Shown here: piece by piece, positions 1 to 8,149 of the stretch
Position numbering within the stretch: the stretch's first letter is position 1
Layout: each line of letters starts with the position of its first letter
The notes under the pieces: generated by a model
Seen by the model: only the letters and a program-made list of their open reading frames with translations
What the model was told of the DNA's origin: nothing
Databases searched by the model: none
NCBI GenBank assembly: GCA_947628655.1
Contig: CANRAS010000012.1
Coordinates: forward strand, 1 to 55,050
DNA from: an uncultured Clostridia bacterium
GTDB lineage: Bacteria > Bacillota > Clostridia > Oscillospirales > Ruminococcaceae
DNA: 55,050 nt
Direction: 5' to 3'
Made by a program: the position numbers and the translations under genes

Positions 1-75
1 AGCGTTTTCCACGAAACGGATAATGAGCGTTTTCCGCGAAGCGGATAATGAGCGTTTTCCGCGAAGCGGATAATG
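1..75. repeat. 25-bp tandem repeat, three units
   Basis: Three head-to-tail 25-bp units start at 1, 26 and 51. The unit begins AGCGTTTTCCGCGAAGCGG and ends ATAATG; the first unit carries two substitutions. Each of the later units contains a small hairpin, TCCGC-GAA-GCGGA. The same unit recurs at 796-845 (two copies) and, inverted, at 33861-33885, so it is a dispersed family. It is followed by a short CTGTAAACTG segment related to the AGTNNNN heptad family. Confidence 0.9.
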
Positions 76-122
76 CGTTTACTGTAAACTGATGAAAGCG
101 GGTAGGTGAGATAAATCAAACT

Positions 123-557
123 TTACAGCCATTGTATAAAAGCCGTCTTATCCTTCTTGTTATATCCCGCCTGTTCATAAAACTTGAGTGTGCTTTCTTC
201 CTTTGAACCTGTTAATAACATCATTTTATAGCAATTTTCGCTCCGAGCAATCTCCTTTGCGAAATTCAAACAAGCCGTTGCATAGCCCTTTTTTCTGTAT
301 TTTTTGTCGGTAATAACGTTTTCAATCAGAGCGTATGGCTGCTGTCCGTGCGTCAGATTTGGAACAATAATACATACACAAGATGATACCAAAACATCGT
401 TTTCATCTGCAACAATTATATGATGATTTTTGTCATTAAGAATATTATTCCATATTGAAACAACTCTATCATCTTTATCAGGAAACGGATTATCGTGCAG
501 CTGCATATAAAGCGACAAAAGACCGTCAAAATCATTTTCTTTAATTTCTCGTATCAT
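123..557 (-). CDS. GNAT-family N-acetyltransferase
   Basis: This 144-residue protein has the size and layout of a single-domain GCN5-related acetyltransferase, which moves an acetyl group from acetyl-CoA to an amine. The acetyl-CoA-binding motif A is visible around residues 80-100 (VITDKKYRKKGYATACLNFA, with the R/K-x-K-G-x-A core), and the C-terminal FYEQAGY segment is typical of motif B. The substrate cannot be told. A TTGACT-17-TATAAT promoter lies at 619-647. The gene stands alone, bracketed by copies of the 25-bp repeat at 1-75 and 796-845. The assignment to the superfamily is firm; specificity is unknown. Confidence 0.88.
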   Translation of the reverse strand: MIREIKENDFDGLLSLYMQLHDNPFPDKDDRVVSIWNNILNDKNHHIIVADENDVLVSSCVCIIVPNLTHGQQPYALIENVITDKKYRKKGYATACLNFAKEIARSENCYKMMLLTGSKEESTLKFYEQAGYNKKDKTAFIQWL

Positions 558-618
558 AACATCACACCTCCGAAAATACCGATTTAGCAGAGCAAGTCCA
601 AAACTTCTTTTATAATCT

Positions 619-647
619 ATTATACACCGCTTTCACAAAAAAGTCAA
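619..647 (-). promoter_or_regulatory. Sigma-A type promoter for the acetyltransferase
   Basis: On the minus strand the sequence reads TTGACT, a 17-base spacer and TATAAT, about 60 bases before the GNAT start codon at 557. This is a near-consensus housekeeping promoter. Confidence 0.8.
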
Positions 648-865
648 TACAGTTGCCAAGTGAATAGTAAAACCGTTCCCCGCCGTTGGCGGGGAAAACG
701 CGCAAATAAAAAACTTTCCTCGCTTACGGCGAGGAAAATAACCCGCTCTCTCCCGCCTACGGCGGGAGAGAGCGTAATTACTGTTCACTCAGCACAGCGT
801 TTTCCGCGAAGCGGATAATGCGCGTTTTCCGCGAAGCGGATAATGCGTTGACTGTAAACTGAAAT
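648..865. repeat. Intergenic hairpin mosaic
   Basis: No gene is visible here. The stretch holds three GC-rich palindromes (677-697, 715-737 and 744-774) with different lower stems, a short heptad-like CTGTTCACTCAGCAC segment, and two units of the 25-bp repeat (796-820, 821-845). The middle palindrome has the variant TTCCTCGC/GCGAGGAA stem, so both arms changed together. Confidence 0.8.
796..845. repeat. 25-bp tandem repeat, two units
   Basis: Two consecutive copies of the AGCGTTTTCCGCGAAGCGG...ATAATG unit. They lie on the far side of the acetyltransferase gene in the same orientation as the three units at 1-75, so the gene is flanked by direct repeats. Confidence 0.9.
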
Positions 866-1000
866 TCACCCTGCGTTTGCCGAATAGATAAACAGCACGA
901 TTATCGCTACGAGCGTTACTCCCATAATAATCCAATTTCGGCGTATCGTGCGTTCAAGTTTGCGGTCGTTCTTGTCGTTGTTGTCAAATCGTTTCGCCAT
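866..1000 (-). CDS. Small single-pass membrane protein (44 aa)
   Basis: The start is placed at the ATG at 1000 because a good ribosome site (GGAGGG) sits just upstream; a longer reading frame would overlap the previous gene. The protein begins MAKRFDNNDKNDRK, a charged cytoplasmic segment, followed by one hydrophobic helix (about residues 24-40, WIIMGVTLVAIIVLFIY) and a four-residue tail. It lies 28 bases downstream of the transglutaminase-like lipoprotein gene, so the two are probably co-transcribed. I do not recognise a family; it resembles many unnamed single-helix proteins of Clostridia. Confidence 0.6.
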   Translation of the reverse strand: MAKRFDNNDKNDRKLERTIRRNWIIMGVTLVAIIVLFIYSANAG

Positions 1001-1028
1001 ATTTCCCTCCAAATGTATTCCAAATCTA

Positions 1029-2261
1029 CTATGAATAACTCTGTCCCGCCGTCGGCACTTCAAACGGGTTTGCCGCGATGTGGTCGGCGGAAAGTGCGCC
1101 GTCGCTTACCAAAAAGTAATTATAACGCACTATGCTGCTGCCGTCAGACATAACGGGATCGTCCCATGTAACGTCAACATTATACCACGCGCCGCCTATA
1201 TTCACCATATTCCACATATGCTCCTCGCCGAGCGCCGTACCGATTATGCATACACATTGATAACCGAGCGACTGCGCGAAATACATAAACGCTTTTGAAT
1301 AACCCTCGCAAATCGCCTTGCCGTATATTACAGGACCGTCCGCCTCGCTTTCATAGGCGGTGTTTTGATTTATGTAGTTCGTGTTGTTTACAATCCAGTC
1401 GTGAACATATTTCAGCTTGTCATAGTCGCCCCCGAGCGCGTTCGCCTGCGCTATGACGCTTTGCGTTACCTCGTTGAAATTCCCCTGCGGTACGTCGTTG
1501 GACGTTCTGCCGTAATTTATTTTTATATTTATAACTTGCCCCGTGTCTTGTATGTACTCGTATGAATAACCGCTCCCCAATTCCAGAAACTGCGGATTGT
1601 CATAGTCGAACGCCCAATACGCCGTGTAAATATCATTGTCCCACACGCCCAAATCTTCCGTGCTGAACGTTTCTGTATGACCTTTCACACTTTTGAAAAG
1701 CCGTGTGTAAATCTCCTGCTGTTTTGCGTTTATATGATTATACGCCCATTTTTTCGTGTAGTTGTCTATAACGGAATTGCTTGTGTAGATTGCAGGTTCG
1801 GACGGCGTTTGTTCGGAAGCAGTAGATGTTGAACTCGTTGCCGTGGTGGTTGCCGTTGAAACGGGAATTTCCGTTGTCGAACTGCCGAGCGCCGAAGAGG
1901 TTGTCGAACTGCTTTGTGCAGGCGGTTTTTCAGCGCTTGACACGGGCGAGGAACTGCTCTGAGTAAAAACGGGTTCGGAACTGCTTATCACAATCGGCGA
2001 AGAAACGCTTGACGGTTCGGTTGAGGAACTGCTTGTTGACGATGAAGATTTTGACGTGGAACTTGTGGAGTTCGGCTTTGAGGACGAACCGCGGGAAGTT
2101 CCCGAAAAGCCCGATGTTACGGTGCTTTTGCTTGTACTCACCGATGAAACGGCTGATGTACTGTCATTGGAAAACACGCGGGTTTCTCTGTTTGAACAAC
2201 CGCAAAACAACAGCGAACATGCCAGCAGCCCCGCCGTGGCTTGATAAAATTTACTTTTCAT
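1029..2261 (-). CDS. Transglutaminase-like cell-surface lipoprotein
   Basis: The 410-residue product starts with a lipoprotein signal peptide (lipobox LLFCGC), continues with a Ser/Thr-rich, probably extended linker of about 130 residues, and ends in a transglutaminase/protease-like domain. The catalytic triad of that superfamily is visible: Cys in AICEGYS (about residue 318), His in EEHMWN (about 348) and Asp in NVDVTWDDP (about 362). Such proteins act outside the cell on peptides or the wall; the substrate here is unknown. The start at 2261 is chosen over an upstream start because GAGGTG lies eight bases before it and the signal peptide then begins MKSKF. A consensus promoter is at 2303-2331. 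The small membrane protein gene follows. Confidence 0.85.
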   Translation of the reverse strand: MKSKFYQATAGLLACSLLFCGCSNRETRVFSNDSTSAVSSVSTSKSTVTSGFSGTSRGSSSKPNSTSSTSKSSSSTSSSSTEPSSVSSPIVISSSEPVFTQSSSSPVSSAEKPPAQSSSTTSSALGSSTTEIPVSTATTTATSSTSTASEQTPSEPAIYTSNSVIDNYTKKWAYNHINAKQQEIYTRLFKSVKGHTETFSTEDLGVWDNDIYTAYWAFDYDNPQFLELGSGYSYEYIQDTGQVINIKINYGRTSNDVPQGNFNEVTQSVIAQANALGGDYDKLKYVHDWIVNNTNYINQNTAYESEADGPVIYGKAICEGYSKAFMYFAQSLGYQCVCIIGTALGEEHMWNMVNIGGAWYNVDVTWDDPVMSDGSSIVRYNYFLVSDGALSADHIAANPFEVPTAGQSYS

Positions 2262-2287
2262 CGCCCACACCTCACTTCGCGAAATCA

Positions 2288-2302
2288 CTAGTACATAACT
2301 AG
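2288..2302. promoter_or_regulatory. Possible operator, CTAGT-acata-ACTAG
   Basis: A perfect 5+5 inverted repeat lies directly downstream of the -10 box of the promoter at 2303-2331, where transcription of the lipoprotein gene should begin. That position suits a repressor site, but the repeat is short and could be chance. Confidence 0.3.
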
Positions 2303-2331
2303 ATTATATCATTTTTTGGAAGTATTGTCAA
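2303..2331 (-). promoter_or_regulatory. Sigma-A type promoter for the transglutaminase-like lipoprotein
   Basis: Minus-strand TTGACA, a 17-base spacer and TATAAT, about 40 bases before the start codon at 2261. Both boxes match consensus. Confidence 0.85.
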
Positions 2332-2385
2332 GAGGGAAAATATGGCAAAGCACGTTTAGAGGTAAGCGCGCTGGTGCGCAGTAGC

Positions 2386-2420
2386 TAGAGAATAGTTGTT
2401 AGTAGTTAGTAATTAGGTCA
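2386..2420 (+). repeat. Heptad array, TAGNNNN x5
   Basis: TAG trinucleotides occur at 2386, 2393, 2400, 2407 and 2414, exactly seven bases apart. This is one of the clearest (TAGNNNN)n arrays. A CCCCGCC/GGCGGGG palindrome follows near 2490. Confidence 0.85.
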
Positions 2421-2549
2421 CGGCGTTTTCGCAAAGAGGTAAGAACGCTGAATTAAAACGTTGACACACTAGGGAATACAATACACCCCGCCGTCGGCGG
2501 GGCGTATTAATTAAAGGACAATCTAATCCGCGCGTAGCGCGCACATTAT

Positions 2550-2581
2550 ACTATTCACTGTATACTATGTACTGTAAACTA
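2550..2581 (-). repeat. Heptad array (AGTNNNN) that contains the GH3 stop codon
   Basis: On the plus strand ACT occurs at 2550, 2557, 2564, 2571 and 2578. Read on the minus strand this is AGTNNNN repeated five times, and its first unit overlaps the TAG stop codon of the GH3 lipoprotein gene (2579-2581). Confidence 0.85.
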
Positions 2582-4009
2582 CACGAGCAACCCCATTTCC
2601 TGCTTCACTCTCAAAATCCTCTCCACGCTTTCATTAATGCGCTGTTCGCTGATTTCCCCCGATTTTACCGCGTTTATCACCGCAGTAACGGCGGCGTCAA
2701 GGTCTGCCGGCGCGAGTATCATATCAATGCCCGCATTTATAGCCATTTTGGCGGCAGTCCCCGAACTGTATACTCCCGAAATCGTGTTCATATTCTGCGC
2801 GTCGGTTATCGCTATGCCGTAAAAGCCGAGTTCTCCGCGCAGTAAAGTTGTAACCGCCGTATACGAAAGGTCGGCGGGCAGTCCGTCACCGAACGCCGTC
2901 ACCGTCTGATGTCCCACCATTACAAAATCACACCCCGAATTTATCCCCGCTTTGAACGGGATAAACTCCGTATTTCTAAGGTCGGTAAGCGTTCGGTCGA
3001 TTATTATTTGCGTTTCCGTATGGGAATTTCCGCTTTCCGCACCAAGTCCGGGAAAGTGTTTCAGAGTAGCAGACACTCCCGAATAGTTAAGCCCGCTTAC
3101 AACGCCGCTTACCATATTCGCGCAAACGTTGGGGTCGTCGCTGAAAATGCGGTCGCCGAGTTCGTTTTCGGGGGAAATATCCACGTCCGCTACGGGCGCA
3201 AAATCCACGTTAAAACCGAGTGATTTCAAGTCCGCGCCTATCGTACTCCCGATAGAGAACGCCTCGTCATAGTCGTTTCGCGCACCGTAAACCGCCATTC
3301 CGTCAAACGCGGTCGTTCCAAGTTTCAAAGCGCACCTTGCTACTCTTCCGCCCTCTTCGTCCACCGCGAGGAACACTCCCACGCCGCTTTGCAAAGCGAT
3401 TTCCTGCGTTCCCGAAAGCATAGCTTTCGTCTGCCCTACGCTCGCGAGATTATCCCCCATACACAGTATTCCGCCGACAGGCTTGTCCGAAATGTCAATC
3501 GCCGACTGTACGGGATAACTCCCGCCTATTTGTTCGGGCGTGACAAAAAACATCTGATAAACGCGCTCTTTAAGCGACATCTGCGCAATCCGCGCTTGAA
3601 CGGGGTCTACGGGTTCGGCGGGTTCGGGTTCGGAACTGCTTTCGGTACTTGCAGAGGTTTCAATACTTGACGAACTCTCCGTACTTGATGAACTTTCAAC
3701 GCTTGTTGAACTTTGCGTATTTGTCGAACTTTCCGTGCTTGTTGAACTTTCCGTGCTTGACGAACTTTCAATACTTGATGAACTTTCGGTACTTGTCGAA
3801 CTTTTCGTACTTGAAGAACTACTGCTTGATGAACTGCTTTTTGTACTTGAACTTGACGAACCGCTTGTGACGGTCGAACTTGATGTGCTTGCCGAGCTTG
3901 TAGTGCTTGCCGAACTTTCAACAGCAATTGACTGTTCGGACGAACTGCACCCCGTGCAGAACACGACAACCGCAAGCACCGCCCCTAGTAATTTTGATTT
4001 AAACTTCAT
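2579..4009 (-). CDS. Glycoside hydrolase family 3 lipoprotein (NagZ-like beta-N-acetylhexosaminidase)
   Basis: The 476-residue protein has a lipoprotein signal (VVFCTGCSS), a roughly 100-residue linker built from SSTEST-like repeats, and a single GH3 catalytic domain. NagZ hallmarks are present: KHFPGLGAESGNSHTE, which matches the KHFPG-x-G and substrate-binding His region, and ITDAQNM, which contains the likely nucleophile Asp. The family removes N-acetylglucosamine from muropeptides or related glycans, here from the outer face of the membrane. The start overlaps the end of the SPFH gene by 11 bases, so translation is probably coupled. The stop codon lies in a heptad array. Family is secure; exact substrate is inferred. 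Confidence 0.88.
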   Translation of the reverse strand: MKFKSKLLGAVLAVVVFCTGCSSSEQSIAVESSASTTSSASTSSSTVTSGSSSSSTKSSSSSSSSSSTKSSTSTESSSSIESSSSTESSTSTESSTNTQSSTSVESSSSTESSSSIETSASTESSSEPEPAEPVDPVQARIAQMSLKERVYQMFFVTPEQIGGSYPVQSAIDISDKPVGGILCMGDNLASVGQTKAMLSGTQEIALQSGVGVFLAVDEEGGRVARCALKLGTTAFDGMAVYGARNDYDEAFSIGSTIGADLKSLGFNVDFAPVADVDISPENELGDRIFSDDPNVCANMVSGVVSGLNYSGVSATLKHFPGLGAESGNSHTETQIIIDRTLTDLRNTEFIPFKAGINSGCDFVMVGHQTVTAFGDGLPADLSYTAVTTLLRGELGFYGIAITDAQNMNTISGVYSSGTAAKMAINAGIDMILAPADLDAAVTAVINAVKSGEISEQRINESVERILRVKQEMGLLV

Positions 4010-5075
4010 TTGTTGTAAATTCTCCGTTTTCAGCGAAAGTGTTGTTTTCTAGTTGGTCTTTGATAACAGCGCCCGTAAATGCCGCGCCGTGACTGATTTC
4101 CGAGGTGTGGCGGTCAAGGCAGTCGTCGTCAATGACGGGAGTTTGGGGCGCGGGCTTTTTGTTTTCTTTAAGCGAATTGCCGACGCCCAAAGCCTCGCCC
4201 GCAACGCCGAGTGCGGAAATAACTTCCGTTAAATCTGTCGGAATAAATATCTTCGTAGAATTGCCGTCCGCGACTGCTTTCAGCGCGTCAAGACCCTTTA
4301 ATCTCAAAACGGACGCGTCAACCTTAACCGCGTTCAGCCGTGCAAGACCGCTCGCTTCCGCCTCGTACACAAGCTGAATACTCTTCGCTTTACCCTCTGC
4401 CAAAGCGATCTGCGCGTCGCGTTCCGCCTCCGCCGCGAGGACTTTCGCCTGCTTATCGCCCTCCGCACGCTTGATTACGCTTTCCTGATGTGCCTCCGCC
4501 TCAAGAATAGCCTGCCGCTTTTCGCGTTCTGCGCGCATTTGCTTGGTCATAACCTCTTGAATTTCTGTCGGCGGCTGAATGTTCTTTATTTCAACGCGCG
4601 TGATTTTAATTCCCCACGGGTCGGTAGCCTCGTCGAGAACGCCTATCATCTTTGAGTTTATCGCGTCGCGCGAAGAAAGCGTCTGGTCGAAATCCATTTC
4701 ACCGACGATGTTTCGCAAAGTAGTCGCCGCGAGGTTCTCAATAGCGAACATCGGGTTATCTATGCCGTATGTAAACAGTTTAGCGTCAAGCACCTGCATA
4801 AACACGACGGAATCAATAGCCATAGTCACATTATCCTTTGTGATAACGCGCTGGGGCTGAAAATCGAGCGTGCGCTCTTTAAGGGAAACCTTGTTCACGA
4901 TTTTCTCAAAGAACGGTATTTTAAGGTGCAGACCCGAATTCCATGTGGCGCGGTATTTCCCCAAAAATTCCGTGACCCAACAATTAGCCTGCGGTACTAT
5001 CCTAAAGCACCGAATGAACATTATAATAACTAACAGCCCGCCTATAGAAAGCCAAACAATACCTGCTGTATCCAT
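3999..5075 (-). CDS. SPFH/band-7 membrane protein (stomatin/QmcA-like)
   Basis: A 358-residue protein with one N-terminal membrane helix (about residues 5-22) followed by an SPFH (stomatin/prohibitin/flotillin/HflC) domain. The segment VTEFLGKYRATWNSGLHLKIPFFEKIV and the later LRNIVGEMDFDQTLSSRD are classic for stomatin-type proteins, as is the Ala/Glu/Lys-rich coiled coil at about 170-250. These proteins form large membrane-attached assemblies that organise membranes or regulate proteases. A GGGGGG-type ribosome site precedes the ATG, and a consensus promoter lies at 5151-5179. It forms an operon with the GH3 lipoprotein, whose start it overlaps. No NfeD partner is adjacent. Confidence 0.92.
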   Translation of the reverse strand: MDTAGIVWLSIGGLLVIIMFIRCFRIVPQANCWVTEFLGKYRATWNSGLHLKIPFFEKIVNKVSLKERTLDFQPQRVITKDNVTMAIDSVVFMQVLDAKLFTYGIDNPMFAIENLAATTLRNIVGEMDFDQTLSSRDAINSKMIGVLDEATDPWGIKITRVEIKNIQPPTEIQEVMTKQMRAEREKRQAILEAEAHQESVIKRAEGDKQAKVLAAEAERDAQIALAEGKAKSIQLVYEAEASGLARLNAVKVDASVLRLKGLDALKAVADGNSTKIFIPTDLTEVISALGVAGEALGVGNSLKENKKPAPQTPVIDDDCLDRHTSEISHGAAFTGAVIKDQLENNTFAENGEFTTNEV

Positions 5076-5150
5076 AAGATTACCCCCCTTAGAAGTTAGA
5101 AGTAAGAAATAAGATGTAAGACTAAAGCGCGAACGTGGGCGCTTTACTTT

Positions 5151-5179
5151 ATTATAACACTAAACAGACGGATTGTCAA
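5151..5179 (-). promoter_or_regulatory. Sigma-A type promoter for the SPFH-GH3 operon
   Basis: Minus-strand TTGACA, 17 bases, TATAAT. The leader of about 70 bases contains an AAAGCGC/GCGCTTT hairpin and a heptad-like AGAAGTTAGAAGTAAG tract just before the ribosome site. Confidence 0.85.
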
Positions 5180-5351
5180 GCGGTGGTTACAGTTGGCAAA
5201 ACCGCGCCGCCCCCGTATTTAGCAGACCGTTCCCCCGACGCAGGCGGGGGAACGGCTTTCGCATTACTTTTACAACTAACCGCCCCCCGCCAACGGCGGG
5301 GAGCGGTCTTTGCGGTATGGGGGAAATTATACGTTGTAATTTAAGATTAAA

Positions 5352-7646
5352 TTACTTCTTTCTTCTAGCGCAAACCACGGTAACCGTGCCTGCGAGCAGG
5401 ACGGGCGCAAGTCCCAAAGCGATACCCGTGTTCGGGTTAGCGTCGGGAGTGGTGTTGTCTGCCGTGTCGTTGTCCGCCGCGGGAGCGTTTGTCTTGATTT
5501 GCTCCGTAGTAATAACGTACTTGCTGAAGTGGTCTGTAGTGAATACTACCAAACCGTCCTTTACTTCCGCTTTCATATCCGTGTATGTGCCGTTCGTTTC
5601 CTCGCGGTAAACGTAGACTTTCGACGCTTCCTTGAATACGGTCGGAACGGGAACTTTAACGGTTACTTTGCCGTTCGGCTGAACCTCAACGCCCTTGCCG
5701 TCCTTAAAGCAGATGTCGAGCGTAACTTTTGTGCCGTCGGTTTCATCGGCTACGGGTGTTACGGTGAGTTCCGCGCCGTCGGGTACAACGCCCTCGTCAG
5801 CTGTCGCAACAACTCCGCTTTCCTCGTCGGGGAATTCTTCTGTAGAGGGAGTTGTCGGTGTCGTTGTACTTCCCGAACTGCCCGAACTGCCCGAACCGCT
5901 TGAACCGCTGTCCTCGGCTTTCTTTTCCTTGAATGCCGCGGTTACGGTAACTTTGCCCTCGGGCATTTTGAACGAATAACCGTCCGATGTTACTGTTGTT
6001 TCTATCTCGTTGCCTTTCTCGTCGGTTACGGTCAGCGTGTCGAGTTCATAGCCCTCAGCGGGTGTTACCTTAACAGCTACAGTATCGCCTGCGGGAGCGT
6101 TTTCGGGAGTTACCTCTACAGTACCGTTTTTATCTTCTTCGGAAACAGTTACCGTATAAGTCGGCGTTTCGGATTTCTTAAATGTTGCCTTGACGGTTGC
6201 TCCGCCCTCGGGCATATTGAATTTGCAGCCATCTGTTGTTTTCGTTGTTGTTACGTCTTTGCCGTCCTTGTCGGTTACGGTCAGAGTGTCGAGTTCGTAA
6301 CCCGCGTCGGGTTTAACAGTAACTGTTACTTCTTCGTCCTTTACGGCACTTTCGGAAGATAATGTTACCTTTCCGTTGGTGGTAGTGTCAACAGTTACAT
6401 TGTAAGTAATTTCCTTGAATGTCGCGGAAACTGTTACATCTTCTGCGGGCATTTCAAATGTGTATGTTCCGTCCTTAACTTCTGTAACGTCTACAGTTTC
6501 CTCGCCTACGGTGAGTTTGTCAAGTTCGTAGCCCTCTTCGGGTTTTACGGTAACAGTTACCGTGTCGCCCTCTGCAACTTTTTCGGGAGATACTGTCACT
6601 TCACCGTTTGTAGCCTTTTCTGCTGTTACGGTGTAGCCTTTTACATATTTGCCGTCTTTCTCAACGAGTTCGTAACCTTCGGGAATGCAAGCCTTCAATG
6701 CCGTGTTAGCCTCGCTGGACAATGTGAGGGTTACATCTTCGTCAAATGTCAAAACATTTTCAGCGGTATTTCCATTAAGGGTTACTTTGTCAATGGTAAC
6801 TTCACCGCCGTTGAATGTAATGGTGTTGTTGTTGCTGGCTTTGAAGGATAAATCGCCGTCAAACGTGCAGTCTTTATCAAAAGTCACGCTTTTTTTAGAG
6901 TCACCATCACTAACAGAATAGAGCTTACCTTTCATATTGGTGTTTGTTAATTTGAATTCACCGTCGTTACTATTCACGGCGTCGATGTAGACTTCACCGT
7001 TAATTGTGCTGTCTGCGATAGTGACGGCATTTGATGTCGCGAGGTGCAGAACGCCGTGTTTATTCCAATTTTCCGAAGTCAGCGTTGCGTTCTTAATGGA
7101 CAAATTGCCTGTCCAGTCACTGCCAGAAGAACTGTTTATGTTGATAAGCCAAGTGTCGTTGTTGTTGGTGAAAGTACCGCCGTTTATGGTCAGCGTACCC
7201 GCATTTACACCGATACTGGACTTGCGCCCGCTTGAACCAATGGTAGCATTATCCTCAAAATCACCGCTTTCCCACGTCAAGTTGCCTGTCTTTGTAACCC
7301 AAATACAGTAATTTGAATTTGTGGTGTTGTTTCCAACAATCTTACCGCCTGTAGAGCTGTCCTTAATCGTCAAGTTTCCCTCAATTTTAATAGTTGTACT
7401 GTTGCACCCCGTTAAAGTCTGCCCGTTCAAGTCGATAGTAGCGGTTACACCGCTGGGAACGGTAATTGTTTTCTCCATTGTCAAAGGAGCCGTTAATTTA
7501 TAAGTTCCATTTTCTAGTTGTTCAGTGTTGTTTGCAAGGGTTTTCTCGCTCGACGCTGATGTAGCCGACGCCACATAGCACGACATTGACCCAAACACAA
7601 GAGCCGCGGCGGATACGCCGCAAAGAATACGCTTAGTCTTTCTCAT
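5352..7646 (-). CDS. Sortase-anchored surface protein with InlB-type B repeats
   Basis: The 764-residue product begins with a signal peptide (MRKTKRILCGVSAAALVF...) and ends with a cell-wall sorting signal: NPNTG, a hydrophobic stretch and the basic tail ARRKK. Residues about 40-320 are rich in Asn/Gly/Thr with short beta-strand periodicity and resemble a right-handed beta-helix. Residues about 336-573 hold three InlB/Flg_new-type repeats, each with a GYELDTLTV core and an MPEG or MPAE turn followed by VTVTATFK-like strands. A Ser/Gly/Thr linker and a final strand-rich domain follow. It is probably an adhesin or surface-display protein. The start at 7646 is preceded by AGGGAGGAAA; an upstream start lacks a ribosome site. 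The promoter is at 7724-7752. Confidence 0.88.
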   Translation of the reverse strand: MRKTKRILCGVSAAALVFGSMSCYVASATSASSEKTLANNTEQLENGTYKLTAPLTMEKTITVPSGVTATIDLNGQTLTGCNSTTIKIEGNLTIKDSSTGGKIVGNNTTNSNYCIWVTKTGNLTWESGDFEDNATIGSSGRKSSIGVNAGTLTINGGTFTNNNDTWLININSSSGSDWTGNLSIKNATLTSENWNKHGVLHLATSNAVTIADSTINGEVYIDAVNSNDGEFKLTNTNMKGKLYSVSDGDSKKSVTFDKDCTFDGDLSFKASNNNTITFNGGEVTIDKVTLNGNTAENVLTFDEDVTLTLSSEANTALKACIPEGYELVEKDGKYVKGYTVTAEKATNGEVTVSPEKVAEGDTVTVTVKPEEGYELDKLTVGEETVDVTEVKDGTYTFEMPAEDVTVSATFKEITYNVTVDTTTNGKVTLSSESAVKDEEVTVTVKPDAGYELDTLTVTDKDGKDVTTTKTTDGCKFNMPEGGATVKATFKKSETPTYTVTVSEEDKNGTVEVTPENAPAGDTVAVKVTPAEGYELDTLTVTDEKGNEIETTVTSDGYSFKMPEGKVTVTAAFKEKKAEDSGSSGSGSSGSSGSTTTPTTPSTEEFPDEESGVVATADEGVVPDGAELTVTPVADETDGTKVTLDICFKDGKGVEVQPNGKVTVKVPVPTVFKEASKVYVYREETNGTYTDMKAEVKDGLVVFTTDHFSKYVITTEQIKTNAPAADNDTADNTTPDANPNTGIALGLAPVLLAGTVTVVCARRKK

Positions 7647-7723
7647 AGATTTTTCCTCCCTAGATATAATCAGAAAATTATGCAAATAAAATTTCATATA
7701 CATAAAATGTTATTTGCGAGTTT

Positions 7724-7752
7724 ATTATATACCCAACGGAGCAATTTGTCAA
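7724..7752 (-). promoter_or_regulatory. Sigma-A type promoter for the surface protein
   Basis: Minus-strand TTGACA, a 17-base spacer and TATAAT. It faces away from the HTH regulator gene at 7863, so the two genes share a divergent control region of about 215 bases. Confidence 0.85.
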
Positions 7753-7825
7753 GCGGTTTTGTGTAAATTCGGCAATTTGCATACACGAATTGTGGTGTAG
7801 GCGGTGAAATTGTACAAAATTATGA

Positions 7826-7831
7826 TATAAT
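7826..7831 (+). promoter_or_regulatory. Candidate -10 box for the HTH gene
   Basis: TATAAT lies about 30 bases before the start codon at 7863. The matching -35 position (GGTGAA) is far from consensus, which would suit a weak or regulated promoter. Confidence 0.4.
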
Positions 7832-7862
7832 TGACTTAAAGAATACAAAAGGAGGTGCTGAT

Positions 7863-8108
7863 ATGACTTATTACGAAAATCTGCGTGTTATTCGTGAGGA
7901 CAGGGGCTACACCCAAAAGCAGATAGCGCAAGTGCTGAATACTACTCAACAGTATTATTCCGACTACGAAAACGGCAAGCGCGAAATTCCGATTAGAGTT
8001 TATATCACACTCTCCAAGTTTTATAATGTAAGCATTGACTATTTGGCAGGACAAGCAGATTACCCCGAAGTGCCGGAGGACTGTTTTGGCACATCATGTG
8101 TGGGCTGA
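7863..8108 (+). CDS. XRE-family helix-turn-helix regulator
   Basis: This 81-residue protein is almost entirely a Cro/C1-type HTH domain: NLRVIREDRGYTQKQIAQVLNTTQQYYSDYENGKR contains the turn-and-recognition-helix pattern and the conserved YENGKR. The C-terminal tail ends in two cysteines (DCFGTSCVG). A strong AAAGGAGGT site lies just before the ATG. It is divergent from the surface protein gene and may regulate it or itself; that is inferred from position only. The stop codon is immediately followed by a five-unit TAGNNNN array. Confidence 0.9.
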   Translation: MTYYENLRVIREDRGYTQKQIAQVLNTTQQYYSDYENGKREIPIRVYITLSKFYNVSIDYLAGQADYPEVPEDCFGTSCVG

Positions 8109-8143
8109 TAGTTGCTAGAGAATAGTCATTAGTAGTTAGTTCT
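8109..8143 (+). repeat. Heptad array, TAGNNNN x5, abutting a stop codon
   Basis: TAG occurs at 8109, 8116, 8123, 8130 and 8137. The first unit begins at the base after the HTH gene's TGA. Confidence 0.9.
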
Positions 8144-8149
8144 GCGGGT

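Noticed and set aside
3607-3975. Open frames opposite and within the GH3 linker rich in V/R/Q or L/N
   Set aside because: They are shadows of the repetitive Ser/Thr linker codons of the GH3 lipoprotein.
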